Shown here: positions 1 through 8,571 of the stretch, piece after piece
How the letters are laid out: every line of letters starts with the position of its first letter
Position numbering within the stretch: the first letter of the stretch is position 1
NCBI RefSeq assembly: GCF_002561455.1
Contig: NZ_NTUP01000010.1
Location: 1 to 64,000 of the forward strand
DNA length: 64,000 bases
Source: Bacillus sp. AFS015802
GTDB taxonomy: Bacteria; Bacillota; Bacilli; Bacillales; Bacillaceae_B
Direction of reading: 5' to 3'
Translations under genes and position numbers: made by a program
The notes under the pieces: generated by a model
What the model was told of the DNA's origin: nothing
The model's database searches: none
What the model saw: only the letters and a program-made list of their open reading frames with translations

Positions 1-33
1 TCAGTTTTCAAGGTTCAATAAGAGGTAATAAAT

Positions 34-107
34 TGGAGCGGGTGAAGGGAATCGAACCCTCATCATCAGCTTGGAAGGCTGAGGTTTTACCACTAAACTA
101 CACCCGC
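34..107 (-). tRNA. tRNA-Gly (anticodon UCC)
   Basis: The minus strand folds as a 74-nt tRNA starting GCGGGTG, with anticodon loop bases reading UCC between a five-pair stem. The T-loop GGTTCGATTCC is present and CCA is encoded. It is the last gene of the cluster visible in the window; transcription continues leftward out of view. Confidence 0.95.
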
Positions 108-121
108 ATATGAGATTTTGA

Positions 122-198
122 TGGTCGGGAAGACAGGATTCGAACCTGCGACCCCTTGGTCCCAAACCAAGTGCTCTACCAAGCTGAGCTACTTCCCG
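122..198 (-). tRNA. tRNA-Pro (anticodon UGG)
   Basis: A 77-nt cloverleaf on the minus strand with acceptor CGGGAAG pairing CTTCCCG, anticodon UGG, T-loop GGTTCGAATCC and encoded CCA. Confidence 0.95.
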
Positions 199-251
199 TC
201 AGAAAAGCAATATGTATACCGTGAGTACGACACTCGCTAGTAGAAACAAGA

Positions 252-328
252 TGGCGCGCCCGAGAGGAGTCGAACCCCTAACCTTTTGATCCGTAGTCAA
301 ACGCTCTATCCAATTGAGCTACGGGCGC
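252..328 (-). tRNA. tRNA-Arg (anticodon ACG)
   Basis: A 77-nt cloverleaf with acceptor GCGCCCG and anticodon ACG. The wobble A is normally modified to inosine, so the tRNA reads CGU, CGC and CGA. CCA is encoded. It is the expected partner of the T-box leader of argS at about 37.7 kb, whose specifier reads CGC. Confidence 0.95.
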
Positions 329-348
329 AATATGTCTTTGTATTCTTT

Positions 349-434
<86 letters not shown>

Positions 435-509
435 GTCTTTTAAGCGACAAACACTATTATATCGAGGTGAATCTATTTTGTCAATAACTTTTTTAAAAGA
501 GTTTAAAAG

Positions 510-591
510 TGCGGGTGAAGGGACTTGAACCCCCACGCCTTGCGGCGCCAGATCCTAAGTCTGGTGCGTCTGCCAATTCCGCCACACCCGC
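510..591 (-). tRNA. tRNA-Leu (anticodon UAG), no encoded CCA
   Basis: A class II tRNA with acceptor GCGGGTG and anticodon loop CTTAGGA giving UAG. After the discriminator A the DNA reads CTTTTAAAC, so CCA is not encoded and must be added by the CCA-adding enzyme. Confidence 0.93.
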
Positions 592-658
592 ATGAATCTG
601 TACTATTTCGCTCTCGCGAAAATGAATGATAAGATATTCTGCTAATGCAAAAAATCTT

Positions 659-734
659 TGGTGAGCCATGAAGGACTCGAACCTTCGACCCTCTGATTAA
701 AAGTCAGATGCTCTACCAACTGAGCTAATGGCTC
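659..734 (-). tRNA. tRNA-Lys (anticodon UUU)
   Basis: A 76-nt cloverleaf with acceptor GAGCCAT, anticodon loop CTTTTAA giving UUU, and encoded CCA. Confidence 0.95.
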
Positions 735-738
735 GCTA

Positions 739-813
739 TGGCTGGGCTAGCTGGATTCGAACCAACGCATGTCGCAGTCAAAGTGCGATGCCTTACCGCT
801 TGGCTATAGCCCA
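739..813 (-). tRNA. tRNA-Gln (anticodon UUG)
   Basis: A 75-nt cloverleaf with acceptor TGGGCTA, anticodon loop CTTTGAC giving UUG, and encoded CCA. It lies only four bases from tRNA-Lys, as expected for processing from a common precursor. Confidence 0.95.
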
Positions 814-892
814 ATACTTTATTAAAAAGTGACGAGGTTTTAATAATAACATGTCTACCCCGGTGAAGTCAATTACTTTTACGAAAATAATC

Positions 893-969
893 TGGCGGTC
901 CGGACGGGACTCGAACCCGCGACCTCCTGCGTGACAGGCAGGCATTCTAACCAACTGAACTACCGGACC
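893..969 (-). tRNA. tRNA-Asp (anticodon GUC)
   Basis: A 77-nt cloverleaf with acceptor GGTCCGG, anticodon loop CTGTCAC giving GUC, and encoded CCA. Confidence 0.95.
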
Positions 970-1037
970 AGTGTTATAGGCGATGGCATGGTAATGTGGT
1001 TCATTATCAGCATCGGCATAATAATAGAAGTAAAAAA

Positions 1038-1109
1038 TGACCCGTACGGGATTCGAACCCGTGTTACCGCCGTGAAAGGGCGGTGTCTTAACCGCTTGAC
1101 CAACGGGCC
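1038..1109 (-). tRNA. tRNA-Glu (anticodon UUC), no encoded CCA
   Basis: A 72-nt cloverleaf with acceptor GGCCCGT pairing ACGGGTC (one G-U pair), and anticodon loop CTTTCAC giving UUC. The discriminator A is followed by TTTTTT, so CCA is not encoded. Confidence 0.94.
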
Positions 1110-1125
1110 ACGATCGCAAATGGTA

Positions 1126-1216
1126 TGGCGGAGAAGGAGGGATTTGAACCCTCGCGCCGGTTGCCCGACCTACACCCTTAGCAGGGGCGCCTCTTCAGCC
1201 ACTTGAGTACTTCCCC
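1126..1216 (-). tRNA. tRNA-Ser (anticodon GCU)
   Basis: A 91-nt class II tRNA with long variable arm, anticodon GCU within TGCTAAG, and encoded CCA. The acceptor has one G-U pair (GGGGAAG against CTTCTCC). Confidence 0.93.
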
Positions 1217-1223
1217 ATCATAA

Positions 1224-1298
1224 TGGCTCCGCAGGCAAGATTCGAACTTGCGACCGATCGGTTAACAGCCGATAGCTCTACCACTGAGCTACTGCGGA
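1224..1298 (-). tRNA. tRNA-Asn (anticodon GUU)
   Basis: A 75-nt cloverleaf with anticodon loop TGTTAAC giving GUU and encoded CCA. It is the first gene of the cluster, about 45 bases downstream of a consensus promoter. Confidence 0.95.
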
Positions 1299-1342
1299 AC
1301 GTGAAGTGATTTTACGCTTAACTCGTCTTATCGACTCTTTAG

Positions 1343-1371
1343 ATTATAATGACTCATGGTTTTCTTGTCAA
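1343..1371 (-). promoter_or_regulatory. Sigma-A promoter of the tRNA operon
   Basis: On the minus strand TTGACA (1366-1371) and TATAAT (1343-1348) are separated by exactly 17 bases, a perfect match to the vegetative consensus. It points at the tRNA-Asn gene. No rRNA gene lies between, so this cluster has its own promoter rather than trailing an rRNA operon. Confidence 0.9.
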
Positions 1372-1423
1372 CTACTTTCAGGTACTTTTTCACAATCAAA
1401 AAACGCATGGGACGGCATCATCT

Positions 1424-1900
1424 TCAGGACTGACGTTCTTCTGACACGACTTCTTTAACTAATCGAAGTTTCCCTCTGCAGCGGCCACACACATACTTGC
1501 TCGTATTGATCCTTCTTCTTCTTTGAAAATTCAACCCACACGTATTGCAGACATAGACCAGCACCCGACTTCTTCTGCTTGCACTTGATAATGAAGAACA
1601 GTGCCTGGGTCCCCCCACCTTGTTGAGCAGGTTCTTAAAATCCCGGTCCCCATGTTTATAGCCTTTTCCTTCTATGTGCAGATGATAATGACACAGCTCA
1701 TGTTTGATGATTCCGATTAATTCATCCATGCCGTGCTCGTCTAAATATTTACGGTTGATATCGATGTCGTGGCTCCCGAGCATATATCTTCCGCCAGTGG
1801 TTCTTAACCTCGGGTTGAAATACGCCTTATGAAGGAAAGGCTTCTTGAATGATTGCATTGAAATTTTTTCAACTAATTGTTGAAGCTCGGCATTCGTCAT
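1424..1900 (-). CDS. SprT-like zinc metalloprotein
   Basis: The 158-residue product has the SprT-type zinc site HELCHYH (His67, Glu68, His71), followed by a C-terminal zinc ribbon with Cys118, Cys121, Cys138 and Cys141. The family comprises predicted metalloproteases related to eukaryotic Spartan; the bacterial substrate is not established. The equivalent in B. subtilis is YdcK, which also lies beside cmpA and tex. The ATG is preceded by GAAGGA at good spacing. The gene is monocistronic and convergent with the tRNA operon only in the sense that both run leftward, with the tRNA promoter just beyond its stop. Confidence 0.85.
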   Translation of the reverse strand: MTNAELQQLVEKISMQSFKKPFLHKAYFNPRLRTTGGRYMLGSHDIDINRKYLDEHGMDELIGIIKHELCHYHLHIEGKGYKHGDRDFKNLLNKVGGPRHCSSLSSASRRSRVLVYVCNTCGLNFQRRRRINTSKYVCGRCRGKLRLVKEVVSEERQS

Positions 1901-2041
1901 ATAAAATCCTTCTTTCTAAATGAGAACATGACAACCCATTATAGCATAAAATAGGTATCACCCTTAATGTTTAAACCTTTCAAACTACTCAGGGAAATGC
2001 CATTACAACTGGTACTTCCTTAGAGATAAGGAGGTTCATCC

Positions 2042-2155
2042 ATGCCTAATTGGCTTGTCAATCAATTGAGGAAAGCTTATCTTGAGAAGGATCGCTATCA
2101 AATCAAACTTCTCAATCAATGCTGGTACTTTTATCGTAAGAAGAACTGTTCTTAA
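2042..2155 (+). CDS. cmpA: Cortex morphogenetic protein CmpA
   Basis: A 37-codon gene starts MPNWL and ends FYRKKNCS, with the conserved stretch KDRYQIKLLNQCWYFYRK near the C-terminus. This matches CmpA of B. subtilis, a small protein made in the mother cell that acts with SpoIVA and ClpXP as a quality-control brake on spore cortex assembly. AAGGAGG at 2028-2034 lies seven bases before the ATG. The position between sprT-like and tex genes is the B. subtilis arrangement. In B. subtilis it is made under mother-cell sigma control; I see only a weak candidate for such a promoter upstream. Its presence is good evidence that the organism sporulates. Confidence 0.93.
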   Translation: MPNWLVNQLRKAYLEKDRYQIKLLNQCWYFYRKKNCS

Positions 2156-2192
2156 TGATTATCTACCATTCGCGAATCCTTCCATCACATAT

Positions 2193-2243
2193 AAAAAAGA
2201 GCTGACTTCTGATAGCTCCCTATCAACCCGTCAGCTCCCATCA
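2193..2243. terminator. Bidirectional terminator between cmpA and tex
   Basis: GAGCTGAC (2199-2206) pairs GTCAGCTC (2230-2237), enclosing an inner TGATAG/CTATCA stem. The minus strand exits into TTTTTT (2193-2198) and the plus strand into ATTTTTT. It serves the converging cmpA and tex transcripts. Confidence 0.85.
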
Positions 2244-2247
2244 TTTT

Positions 2248-4416
2248 TTACTGAATCATCGTCAGAGCGACTCTTCCTTTTTGGACATCCACACTATCTA
2301 CCCAAACGGTCACCACATCCCCGACAGAAACCACATCCAATGGATGCTTCACGAAACCGTTTCTCAGTTTTGAAATATGGACAAGCCCGTCTTGTTTCAC
2401 ACCAATATCCACAAATGCTCCAAAATCCACTACATTCCGGACAGTCCCTTGTAACTCCATTCCTTGAGATAGATCCGTAAGTTTCAGGACATCCTTCTTC
2501 AGTAACGGTTTGGGGAACTCATCCCTGGGATCCCGCCCAGGCCGGATCAGTGAATCGACAATATCTTTCAGAGTCAGTTTCCCTATTTCAAGTTCTTCGG
2601 AAACCTCGTTTAAGTTCAATTGATTCAATGCCTGCTTTAATTCTTCTGATCCTATTTCATTGACTCCCATATCGACTTTATGAAGGAGCTTCTTCACGTC
2701 ACCATAATTATCAGGGTGAATCGGCGTCCGATCAAGGATTTCTTTTCCGTCTACGATTCTAAGGAACCCGATGCATTGTTCGTACGTCTTAGCTCCAAGC
2801 CTCGGTATTTTCTTCAGTTGGGCTCTCGATTGAAACTTCCCATCTTCTTCTCTCTTTTTCACAATGTTGTTTGCCACAGTTTTCGAAAGGCCGGCAACAT
2901 ATTGCAGTAAAGAGGGTGAAGCTGTGTTGACGTTGACTCCTACCTGGTTTACAGCTGTTTCCACGACGAAGGTTAGTGATTCATTTAACTTCTTCTGTGA
3001 GACATCATGTTGATACTGCCCCACTCCAACAGATTTGGGGTCGATTTTCACTAATTCTGCTAAAGGATCCTGTAATCTTCTCGCGATGGAGACAGCACTT
3101 CTCTCTTCAACCTGAAGATCCGGAAACTCTTCTCTTGCCACTTCGGATGCAGAATACACACTCGCTCCCGCTTCGTTGACAATCAAATAAAAGATATTTT
3201 CATCCATTTCCTTTAACACATCAACAACAAATTGTTCTGTTTCCCTGGAAGCAGTTCCATTTCCGATGGCCACTACCTCAATGGAATGTTTCTTCATAAT
3301 CCCTTTGATTACTTCTTCCGCCTTCGCTCGTTGAGATTTAGGAGGATGGGGATAGATCACGTTTATATCAAGGGTTTTCCCTGTTTCATCGATGACAGCC
3401 AGCTTACATCCCGTCCGGAAAGCAGGATCCACACCCAGCACCATCCTTCCTTTCATAGGAGGCTGAAGCAGTAGCTTCCTTAGATTTTCAGAGAAGATAT
3501 GAATGGCTTGGTCCTCTGCCTTATCCGTTAACTCATTTCGGATTTCCCTTTCCACTGATGGTTGGATAAGCCTTTTATAACTATCCTCCACTGCTTCTTT
3601 CACAAGCGGGACGGAAATGGAGTGAACGTTTTTAATGACCTGCTTTTGAAGATATTGTTGAATTCCTTCTACATCAGCCTGGATATTCACCTTTAATATG
3701 TCTTCTTTTTCCCCTCTATTCATTGCCAGTACGCGGTGAGGGACTACTTTGTGAATAGGTTCCTGATAGGAATAATACATTTCAAAAACCTTTTTTTCAT
3801 CTTGTTCTTCTTTTTTGACTTTCGACTCTATTAACCCTTTTCGGAATGTGTGTCTTCTTATGTAGTCCCGGTAAGCTGCTTCATCGGATATATACTCGGC
3901 AATGATATCCTTTGCTCCTTGCAAGGCTTCTTCAACTGTCGTCACTTCTTTTTCTTCAGAAAGATAGTGAGAAGCTTCTTCTTCAAGGTCGCCTGCTGTC
4001 GGGAAGGTAAGGATCCACTCCGCAAGTGGTTCAAGACCTTTTTCTTTTGCAACGGTCGCCTTGGTTCTTCTTTTCTGTTTATAAGGGCGATATAAATCTT
4101 CTACCGTTTGGAGCTTATCGGCGTTCTGAATGGCTTTCCTTAATTCTTCCGTTAACTTCCCCTGTTCCTCAATCAAACGAACAACTTCTTCTTTACGCTG
4201 TTCCAGGTTTTGCAAATAGTTCCACTTGTCCATGATATTTCGAATCTGGACTTCATCCAGGGCACCGGTCTGCTCTTTCCGGTAACGGGCAATGAAAGGA
4301 ACCGTGTTCCCCTCCTCCAGCAGCGAGATGACGTTTTTCACACTTTTTATGGACAGATCTAATTCTTTGGATACTCTGTTAAGTAGTGGTTCTTGATTGG
4401 TTAATGTTGCGGTCAT
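2248..4416 (-). CDS. tex: Tex family S1 RNA-binding protein
   Basis: The 722-residue protein has the full Tex architecture: an N-terminal helical region, a YqgF-like RNase H fold around residues 320-450 (VLGVDPAFRTGCKLAVID), helix-hairpin-helix repeats around 490-560, and a C-terminal S1 domain from about 645 (GMELQGTVRNVVDFGAFVDIG). Tex binds nucleic acids and is linked to transcription in several bacteria; its exact role in Bacillus (YdcI) is not settled. The ATG has GGAGG eight bases upstream. It lies just beyond the sigB operon terminators, as in B. subtilis. Confidence 0.95.
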   Translation of the reverse strand: MTATLTNQEPLLNRVSKELDLSIKSVKNVISLLEEGNTVPFIARYRKEQTGALDEVQIRNIMDKWNYLQNLEQRKEEVVRLIEEQGKLTEELRKAIQNADKLQTVEDLYRPYKQKRRTKATVAKEKGLEPLAEWILTFPTAGDLEEEASHYLSEEKEVTTVEEALQGAKDIIAEYISDEAAYRDYIRRHTFRKGLIESKVKKEEQDEKKVFEMYYSYQEPIHKVVPHRVLAMNRGEKEDILKVNIQADVEGIQQYLQKQVIKNVHSISVPLVKEAVEDSYKRLIQPSVEREIRNELTDKAEDQAIHIFSENLRKLLLQPPMKGRMVLGVDPAFRTGCKLAVIDETGKTLDINVIYPHPPKSQRAKAEEVIKGIMKKHSIEVVAIGNGTASRETEQFVVDVLKEMDENIFYLIVNEAGASVYSASEVAREEFPDLQVEERSAVSIARRLQDPLAELVKIDPKSVGVGQYQHDVSQKKLNESLTFVVETAVNQVGVNVNTASPSLLQYVAGLSKTVANNIVKKREEDGKFQSRAQLKKIPRLGAKTYEQCIGFLRIVDGKEILDRTPIHPDNYGDVKKLLHKVDMGVNEIGSEELKQALNQLNLNEVSEELEIGKLTLKDIVDSLIRPGRDPRDEFPKPLLKKDVLKLTDLSQGMELQGTVRNVVDFGAFVDIGVKQDGLVHISKLRNGFVKHPLDVVSVGDVVTVWVDSVDVQKGRVALTMIQ

Positions 4417-4476
4417 TCATCATACCTCCATGAATAGGATTCTTTACTATTTTATCATAACCATCCTTTGGGATTG

Positions 4477-4503
4477 AAAAGGCTCTGTTGATCAACAGCC
4501 TTT
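4477..4503 (-). terminator. Secondary terminator downstream of rsbX
   Basis: GGCTGTTGATCAACAGAGCC followed by TTTT on the minus strand forms a compact hairpin 20-odd bases beyond the main rsbX terminator. It may insulate tex from the stress operon. Confidence 0.55.
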
Positions 4504-4521
4504 AGGACAGGGCTTGCAAAC

Positions 4522-4556
4522 AAAAAAACTTACCCTAAGATTGTTAGAGTAAGTTT
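4522..4556 (-). terminator. Terminator of the rsb-sigB operon
   Basis: AAACTTACTCTAA pairs TTAGGGTAAGTTT on the minus strand, then a run of T. The hairpin overlaps the last codons of rsbX. Confidence 0.85.
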
Positions 4557-5140
4557 CCTATGATATATGTTGTATCGTCTGATGTACCGTCGACAAGTGA
4601 TTGAATATCACCCAGTGCCCCATGGAGCGTCGGGTACCGTTGAAGGATATTCTTTACACCGGAGATACTCAGACCATCCGAGTGAATGAGGAATCTTGAG
4701 TTTGGATCATATTTAAATCGTTGGGTTTTATACGTTTGCGGTCTTCCGGATAAGTAACCCGTAACCGGTAAGGGATACGTCATCTTTCCTTCAGGTGCAT
4801 ACATATAAAAACGGATATTTCCTACACAGCTATACACAAATTCTTTGGAGTGGTAATAGGCTTTGATGATCGCCACTGCAGCGCCGCGTTTTTTCTGAAG
4901 AGCCTCATTACAAAGACTCATGAGGGTTTCAACATCCTCATGATGATGCTCTTCTACAATTTCCACGACCACCTGTGACGATTCATAAGCGAACTTACCA
5001 CTGCCTAAACCATCGGCGAGGACACAGATAAAGTAATCGTTTGTGGATGTATAGAAGTAACTGTCTCCACAAAAAGGATTTCCATTTTTCGATACTTGTT
5101 CTGCATAAAGCTCTATATCATTTTGTTGAAGATAAGCCAT
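4544..5140 (-). CDS. rsbX: Phosphoserine phosphatase RsbX
   Basis: The 198-residue PP2C-type phosphatase has metal-site motifs ADGLGSGKFA (about residues 41-50) and SDGLSISG (about 153-160). In B. subtilis RsbX dephosphorylates RsbS and RsbR in the stressosome, resetting the environmental branch of the SigB cascade. It is the last gene of the operon; its ATG overlaps the sigB stop codon, indicating translational coupling. Downstream of the SigB-dependent promoter, it should be made in proportion to SigB and act as negative feedback. Confidence 0.94.
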   Translation of the reverse strand: MAYLQQNDIELYAEQVSKNGNPFCGDSYFYTSTNDYFICVLADGLGSGKFAYESSQVVVEIVEEHHHEDVETLMSLCNEALQKKRGAAVAIIKAYYHSKEFVYSCVGNIRFYMYAPEGKMTYPLPVTGYLSGRPQTYKTQRFKYDPNSRFLIHSDGLSISGVKNILQRYPTLHGALGDIQSLVDGTSDDTTYIIGNLL

Positions 5141-5937
5141 TAATAATGACTCTCCGAATCGCTCATCTCTTCTTGAATGGCTTCCCTGAGCTTTTTAATC
5201 GCTCTTCTTTGCAGACGGGAAACATGCATCTGTGAAATACCGAGCTTTTCACCAGCTTCTTTTTGGCTTAAATTCTCTAAATACGTATGTTGTATAATAG
5301 CTTTTTCCCTATCGGAAAGAACATGAAGGACTTTCTCCAGTACGAGTCTCTGATTGACCTTCTCATACCCCTCATCCTGATCTCCTACGATATCCAATAT
5401 CGTTACCGTGCTTCCCTCCGAATCAGCCTCGATGGAATGATCGACAGACAACGCCTGATAACTTCTGCCCATTTCCATCGCTTCCAGGACCTCTTCTTCA
5501 CTCACTTCGAGATACTCGGCAATTTCATGGACCTGAGGGGAACGTTCCAAGCGATTGGTTAACTCTTCAACCGTTGATTTGATTTTCGGACCAAGCTCTT
5601 TAATTCTCCGGGGAACATGTACACTCCATGTCTTGTCCCTTAAGAACCTTTTAATCTCCCCGATGATGGTCGGTATCGCGAAGGCCTCGAATGATCTGCC
5701 GAAGGATTCATCGTATCTTCTGATTGCACCAAGAAGCCCGATCATCCCTACCTGGATAATATCCTCGTGGAAAGACCTTCCCTTTGAATATTTCCTTGCG
5801 ATGGACTCGACAAGGTTTTGGTAGTGAAGGATCAGTTGACTCTGTGCATCATCATCTTGATTTTCCTGATAGTCCTTGATCCATTGAAGTACTTTTTCTT
5901 TTTGGGCCTGCTGGTTAGGTTGAGATAGTTTTTTCAT
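5140..5937 (-). CDS. sigB: General stress sigma factor SigB
   Basis: The 265-residue sigma-70 family protein has region 2 (residues about 40-110, including EDIIQVGMIGLLGAIRRYD), region 3 and a region 4 helix-turn-helix (NLSQKEAGEKLGISQMHVSRLQRRA, about 222-246; partial quote). It directs RNA polymerase to general stress promoters and is held inactive by the anti-sigma factor RsbW. The start overlaps rsbW by 23 bases. A SigB-type promoter upstream of rsbV makes it autoregulated. Confidence 0.96.
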   Translation of the reverse strand: MKKLSQPNQQAQKEKVLQWIKDYQENQDDDAQSQLILHYQNLVESIARKYSKGRSFHEDIIQVGMIGLLGAIRRYDESFGRSFEAFAIPTIIGEIKRFLRDKTWSVHVPRRIKELGPKIKSTVEELTNRLERSPQVHEIAEYLEVSEEEVLEAMEMGRSYQALSVDHSIEADSEGSTVTILDIVGDQDEGYEKVNQRLVLEKVLHVLSDREKAIIQHTYLENLSQKEAGEKLGISQMHVSRLQRRAIKKLREAIQEEMSDSESHY

Positions 5938-6385
5938 CCCTCTCCACCTGCTCCCCTGATAGGAATTTAGTCATGAAGACTGTCACTCCCTCCTTGTGAT
6001 GCACTTTTACATCATCCATAAGGCTCTCAATAAGGTAAAGACCTAACCCACCTTCTCTTAAGAACTCAACGGAATGATCGGCATGATAAGGACCAACAGC
6101 ACTGCGAATTTCTTTAAAATCAAAGCTTGCACCGTGATCTGCCACCATTACTTCCAGACGATCCTCATACAGCGCAAATCCAACGACAACTTCTCCGTCA
6201 TTGTCCTTGTACGCATGCTGTACGGCATTGGTAATGGCTTCACTTGTAGCAATCTTCAAATCCTCAATTGCATCATAATCAAACCCCATACGGCTTGCAA
6301 TTCCCGAAAGCGTCAAACGAATGACCCCGACATATTCCGGCTTTGCGGGGATCTTCATCTCGATGTAATCAAAAGCTTGCATCAT
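5915..6385 (-). CDS. rsbW: Anti-sigma-B factor and serine kinase RsbW
   Basis: The 156-residue GHKL-type ATPase carries the N-box TSEAITNAVQHAY, then VADHGASFDF and GGLGLYLIESLMD. RsbW binds SigB and switches partner to unphosphorylated RsbV, which it can phosphorylate. It overlaps rsbV by four bases (ATGA) and sigB by 23, so the three partners are translationally coupled, keeping their ratio fixed. Confidence 0.96.
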   Translation of the reverse strand: MMQAFDYIEMKIPAKPEYVGVIRLTLSGIASRMGFDYDAIEDLKIATSEAITNAVQHAYKDNDGEVVVGFALYEDRLEVMVADHGASFDFKEIRSAVGPYHADHSVEFLREGGLGLYLIESLMDDVKVHHKEGVTVFMTKFLSGEQVERDEKTIST

Positions 6386-6714
6386 TCCACGCCACCTTCT
6401 ACCTTGGAATTAATATTCATAATATCCCCTAAACCTGTAATATCAAACAATCTTTGCAAACGGTCGGATAGTCCGATTAGATTAAGCTGTCCGCCGCGCG
6501 CCTTAACGGTTTTGAAAAGACCGACGAATACACCCAATCCGGTACTATCCATATATGATACCTCTGAAAGATCGACAGTTATATCTTTATTATCGGCTTC
6601 AGCAGATGGTTGAAGCGTTTCTTTAAGCTTTGGAGCTGTATATGCATCAATTTCACCGGCCACTTTAACGAGCAGCTCGTTTTCTTTCTCTTTCATATCT
6701 ATTGATAAGTTCAT
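6382..6714 (-). CDS. rsbV: Anti-anti-sigma factor RsbV
   Basis: The 110-residue STAS protein contains SYMDSTGLGVFVGL, with the serine that RsbW phosphorylates (about residue 57). Dephosphorylated by RsbU, it sequesters RsbW and frees SigB. It is the first gene behind the internal SigB promoter. AAGGTGG precedes the ATG. Confidence 0.95.
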   Translation of the reverse strand: MNLSIDMKEKENELLVKVAGEIDAYTAPKLKETLQPSAEADNKDITVDLSEVSYMDSTGLGVFVGLFKTVKARGGQLNLIGLSDRLQRLFDITGLGDIMNINSKVEGGVE

Positions 6715-6759
6715 AAAAAGACCACCTTTTTGGCAACATTATAATAAGTCTCTATACAT

Positions 6760-6785
6760 TTACCCTATTTGAGATAAAATTAAAC
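6760..6785 (-). promoter_or_regulatory. SigB-dependent promoter of rsbVW-sigB-rsbX
   Basis: On the minus strand GTTTAA (6780-6785) and GGGTAA (6760-6765) are 14 bases apart, matching the SigB consensus GTTTAA-N12-15-GGGTAT. It sits in the rsbU-rsbV gap, exactly where B. subtilis has its autoregulatory promoter. Confidence 0.9.
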
Positions 6786-6789
6786 TTTT

Positions 6790-7800
6790 TTACGAATTTC
6801 TTTTTATGATGATCAAGGTGAAATCGTCCCTGAGCTCAAAATGCTGGAGCTTCTCAAGTTGCTTATACACATTGTTAACGATCTCCTGTGTGGGAAGATG
6901 CGTATATCGGCTGATTAATTGGACTAAATCCTCTCTCTCAATGAAGCCTTCTTCCGTGCGGCACTCCGTCACCCCATCAGAAAGGAGGATGATCATGTCC
7001 CCGACTTCCACCCGTCTTTCATACTGTCTGTACTTCGCTTTCTTATCGACGCCCAGCAGAAGGCCCTTGGCATCAAGGTCCTCATATTCATTGGTTGATG
7101 CCCTATAAAAAAAGCCAGGTTCATGCCCAGCTGATGAGTATGAAAACAGATGCTTCTCAGTATTATATACACCGTAGAACATCGTGATGAACATACTTGC
7201 ATCCACGTTTTGTTCTACTACCCTGTTCAAGCTTTCCAGCACCGCATTCGGTTCATGGCGATACTCCGGTAAACTGTCCATCGCGTATTTGATCATGGAC
7301 ATACAAAGGGCCGCCGGTATACCCTTTCCGATTACGTCGGCGATAGCAACACTTACGCTGTCATTTTCATCTTGCACAAAGTGATAGTAATCCCCGTTCA
7401 TCTTCTTGGCGGGGACACTCACCGCTCCTATATCCAATCCTTCAACGGCAGGGATGACTGTCCCGAGAAGGGTCTGCTGCATATTGGATGCTACATCTAT
7501 CTCGTTATTCAATTCTTGTTGTTTGGTTCGCAGGCTTTGATGTTCACGATAGGCAAAACCGTAGCCTATCATGACTTCCAACAGGATGTCGAAAGAGTGC
7601 AGCACCTGATGTGGTATGTCCGGTTCCATTTCCAGAATGACGTTCTTATGGAGACTGATGATCTCTTCCGGAGAGACGAAATGCTCAATCGATTTACGGC
7701 TGAATTTCTGCCCTAAATAAAGAGCCTTCTCATCCTGGTCGTTTAGGTAATGCTCAATTATTTCTCTATATTTAGAATCCATCAAATCTCTGAAATTCAT
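6790..7800 (-). CDS. rsbU: RsbV-P phosphatase RsbU
   Basis: The 336-residue protein has an N-terminal RsbT-binding helical domain (about 1-85), a linker, and a PP2C-type SpoIIE domain (about 120-335) with motifs NGDYYHF, VADVIGKGIPAAL, SSAGHEPGF and LSDGVTE. When RsbT leaves the stressosome it binds and activates RsbU, which dephosphorylates RsbV. It is separated from rsbT by ten bases. Confidence 0.95.
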   Translation of the reverse strand: MNFRDLMDSKYREIIEHYLNDQDEKALYLGQKFSRKSIEHFVSPEEIISLHKNVILEMEPDIPHQVLHSFDILLEVMIGYGFAYREHQSLRTKQQELNNEIDVASNMQQTLLGTVIPAVEGLDIGAVSVPAKKMNGDYYHFVQDENDSVSVAIADVIGKGIPAALCMSMIKYAMDSLPEYRHEPNAVLESLNRVVEQNVDASMFITMFYGVYNTEKHLFSYSSAGHEPGFFYRASTNEYEDLDAKGLLLGVDKKAKYRQYERRVEVGDMIILLSDGVTECRTEEGFIEREDLVQLISRYTHLPTQEIVNNVYKQLEKLQHFELRDDFTLIIIKRNS

Positions 7801-7810
7801 TTAACTCCCC

Positions 7811-8212
7811 CTAGCGGAGCCACTTAGTCGCTCTTATATCTGTCCCTTCACCCGGTACAGATTCGACGTTAAACTCGTCCATTAAACGTTTGACTCCAGG
7901 CAAACCAGCTCCTAATCCGCCTGATGTGGAATATCCGTCTTCCATTACTTTTCTGATATCGGCAATCCCGGGACCTTCATCCAAAGCGATAATACGTACG
8001 CCTTTTTTCCCGGCATCGAATAATTTTTCAATGCATATCTGACCATAGCCAGCATATAAATAGATGTTTCTTGCTAATTCGCTGATAGCCGTAGTGATAC
8101 GAGCTTGGTCAACTGTGCCGAATCCGAGCTCTTTCGCTACATTCCTCCCTAACTGGCGGGCAGCAACGATGTCCCATTCATTCGTGATCTTCACGCAGGA
8201 TTGGCTATCCAT
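7811..8212 (-). CDS. rsbT: Stressosome serine/threonine kinase RsbT
   Basis: The 133-residue GHKL kinase has the N-box TAISELARNIYLYA, then ALDEGPGI and GGLGAGLPGVKRL. RsbT is held by the RsbR-RsbS stressosome; on stress it phosphorylates them and is released to activate RsbU. Two bases separate it from rsbS. Confidence 0.95.
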   Translation of the reverse strand: MDSQSCVKITNEWDIVAARQLGRNVAKELGFGTVDQARITTAISELARNIYLYAGYGQICIEKLFDAGKKGVRIIALDEGPGIADIRKVMEDGYSTSGGLGAGLPGVKRLMDEFNVESVPGEGTDIRATKWLR

Positions 8213-8214
8213 AC

Positions 8215-8571
8215 CTAGTCCCCCAGTTCCAATTGTAATTTCTCCAGACCTTTTTCCAGGTCCAAAGCGGTTAGGACGTCCTCTAACCTGATTCCGAGCT
8301 CGATCAACGTAATCGCCACAGCCGGCTGTATGCCTGTGATGACCACTTTAGCACCCATCAATCTGGACATGTTGATTACATCTCCAAGCACTTTGGCGAT
8401 AAAAGAATCTATAAAATCAATGGAAGTAATATCGATCACCACTCCCCTTGCACTCGTTTCATGAATCTTCTGAAGAAGATCCTCTTGAAATTGAAGGGCT
8501 GTTTGATCATCCAGCTCCCACTGAATGGAAATCAACAAACAATCATGCAGCTTTAAAATTGGTATTCTCAC
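8215..8571 (-). CDS. rsbS: Stressosome scaffold RsbS
   Basis: The 118-residue single STAS domain protein has [15 protein letters not shown], carrying the serine that RsbT phosphorylates. It forms the stressosome core together with RsbR. Its start overlaps the rsbR stop by four bases. Confidence 0.95.
   Translation of the reverse strand: MRIPILKLHDCLLISIQWELDDQTALQFQEDLLQKIHETSARGVVIDITSIDFIDSFIAKVLGDVINMSRLMGAKVVITGIQPAVAITLIELGIRLEDVLTALDLEKGLEKLQLELGD

Noticed and set aside
931-1206. Plus-strand 91-codon open frame across the tRNA genes
   Set aside because: It runs antisense through three tRNA genes, lacks a binding site, and its translation reflects tRNA sequence.
1990-2027. SigE-type promoter before cmpA
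   Set aside because: A CATTACAAC string resembles the SigE -10, but no matching -35 was found at proper spacing.
2082-2480. Plus-strand 132-codon frame over the end of tex
   Set aside because: Overlaps cmpA, the terminator and the tex coding region; it is a shadow frame with no start signal.
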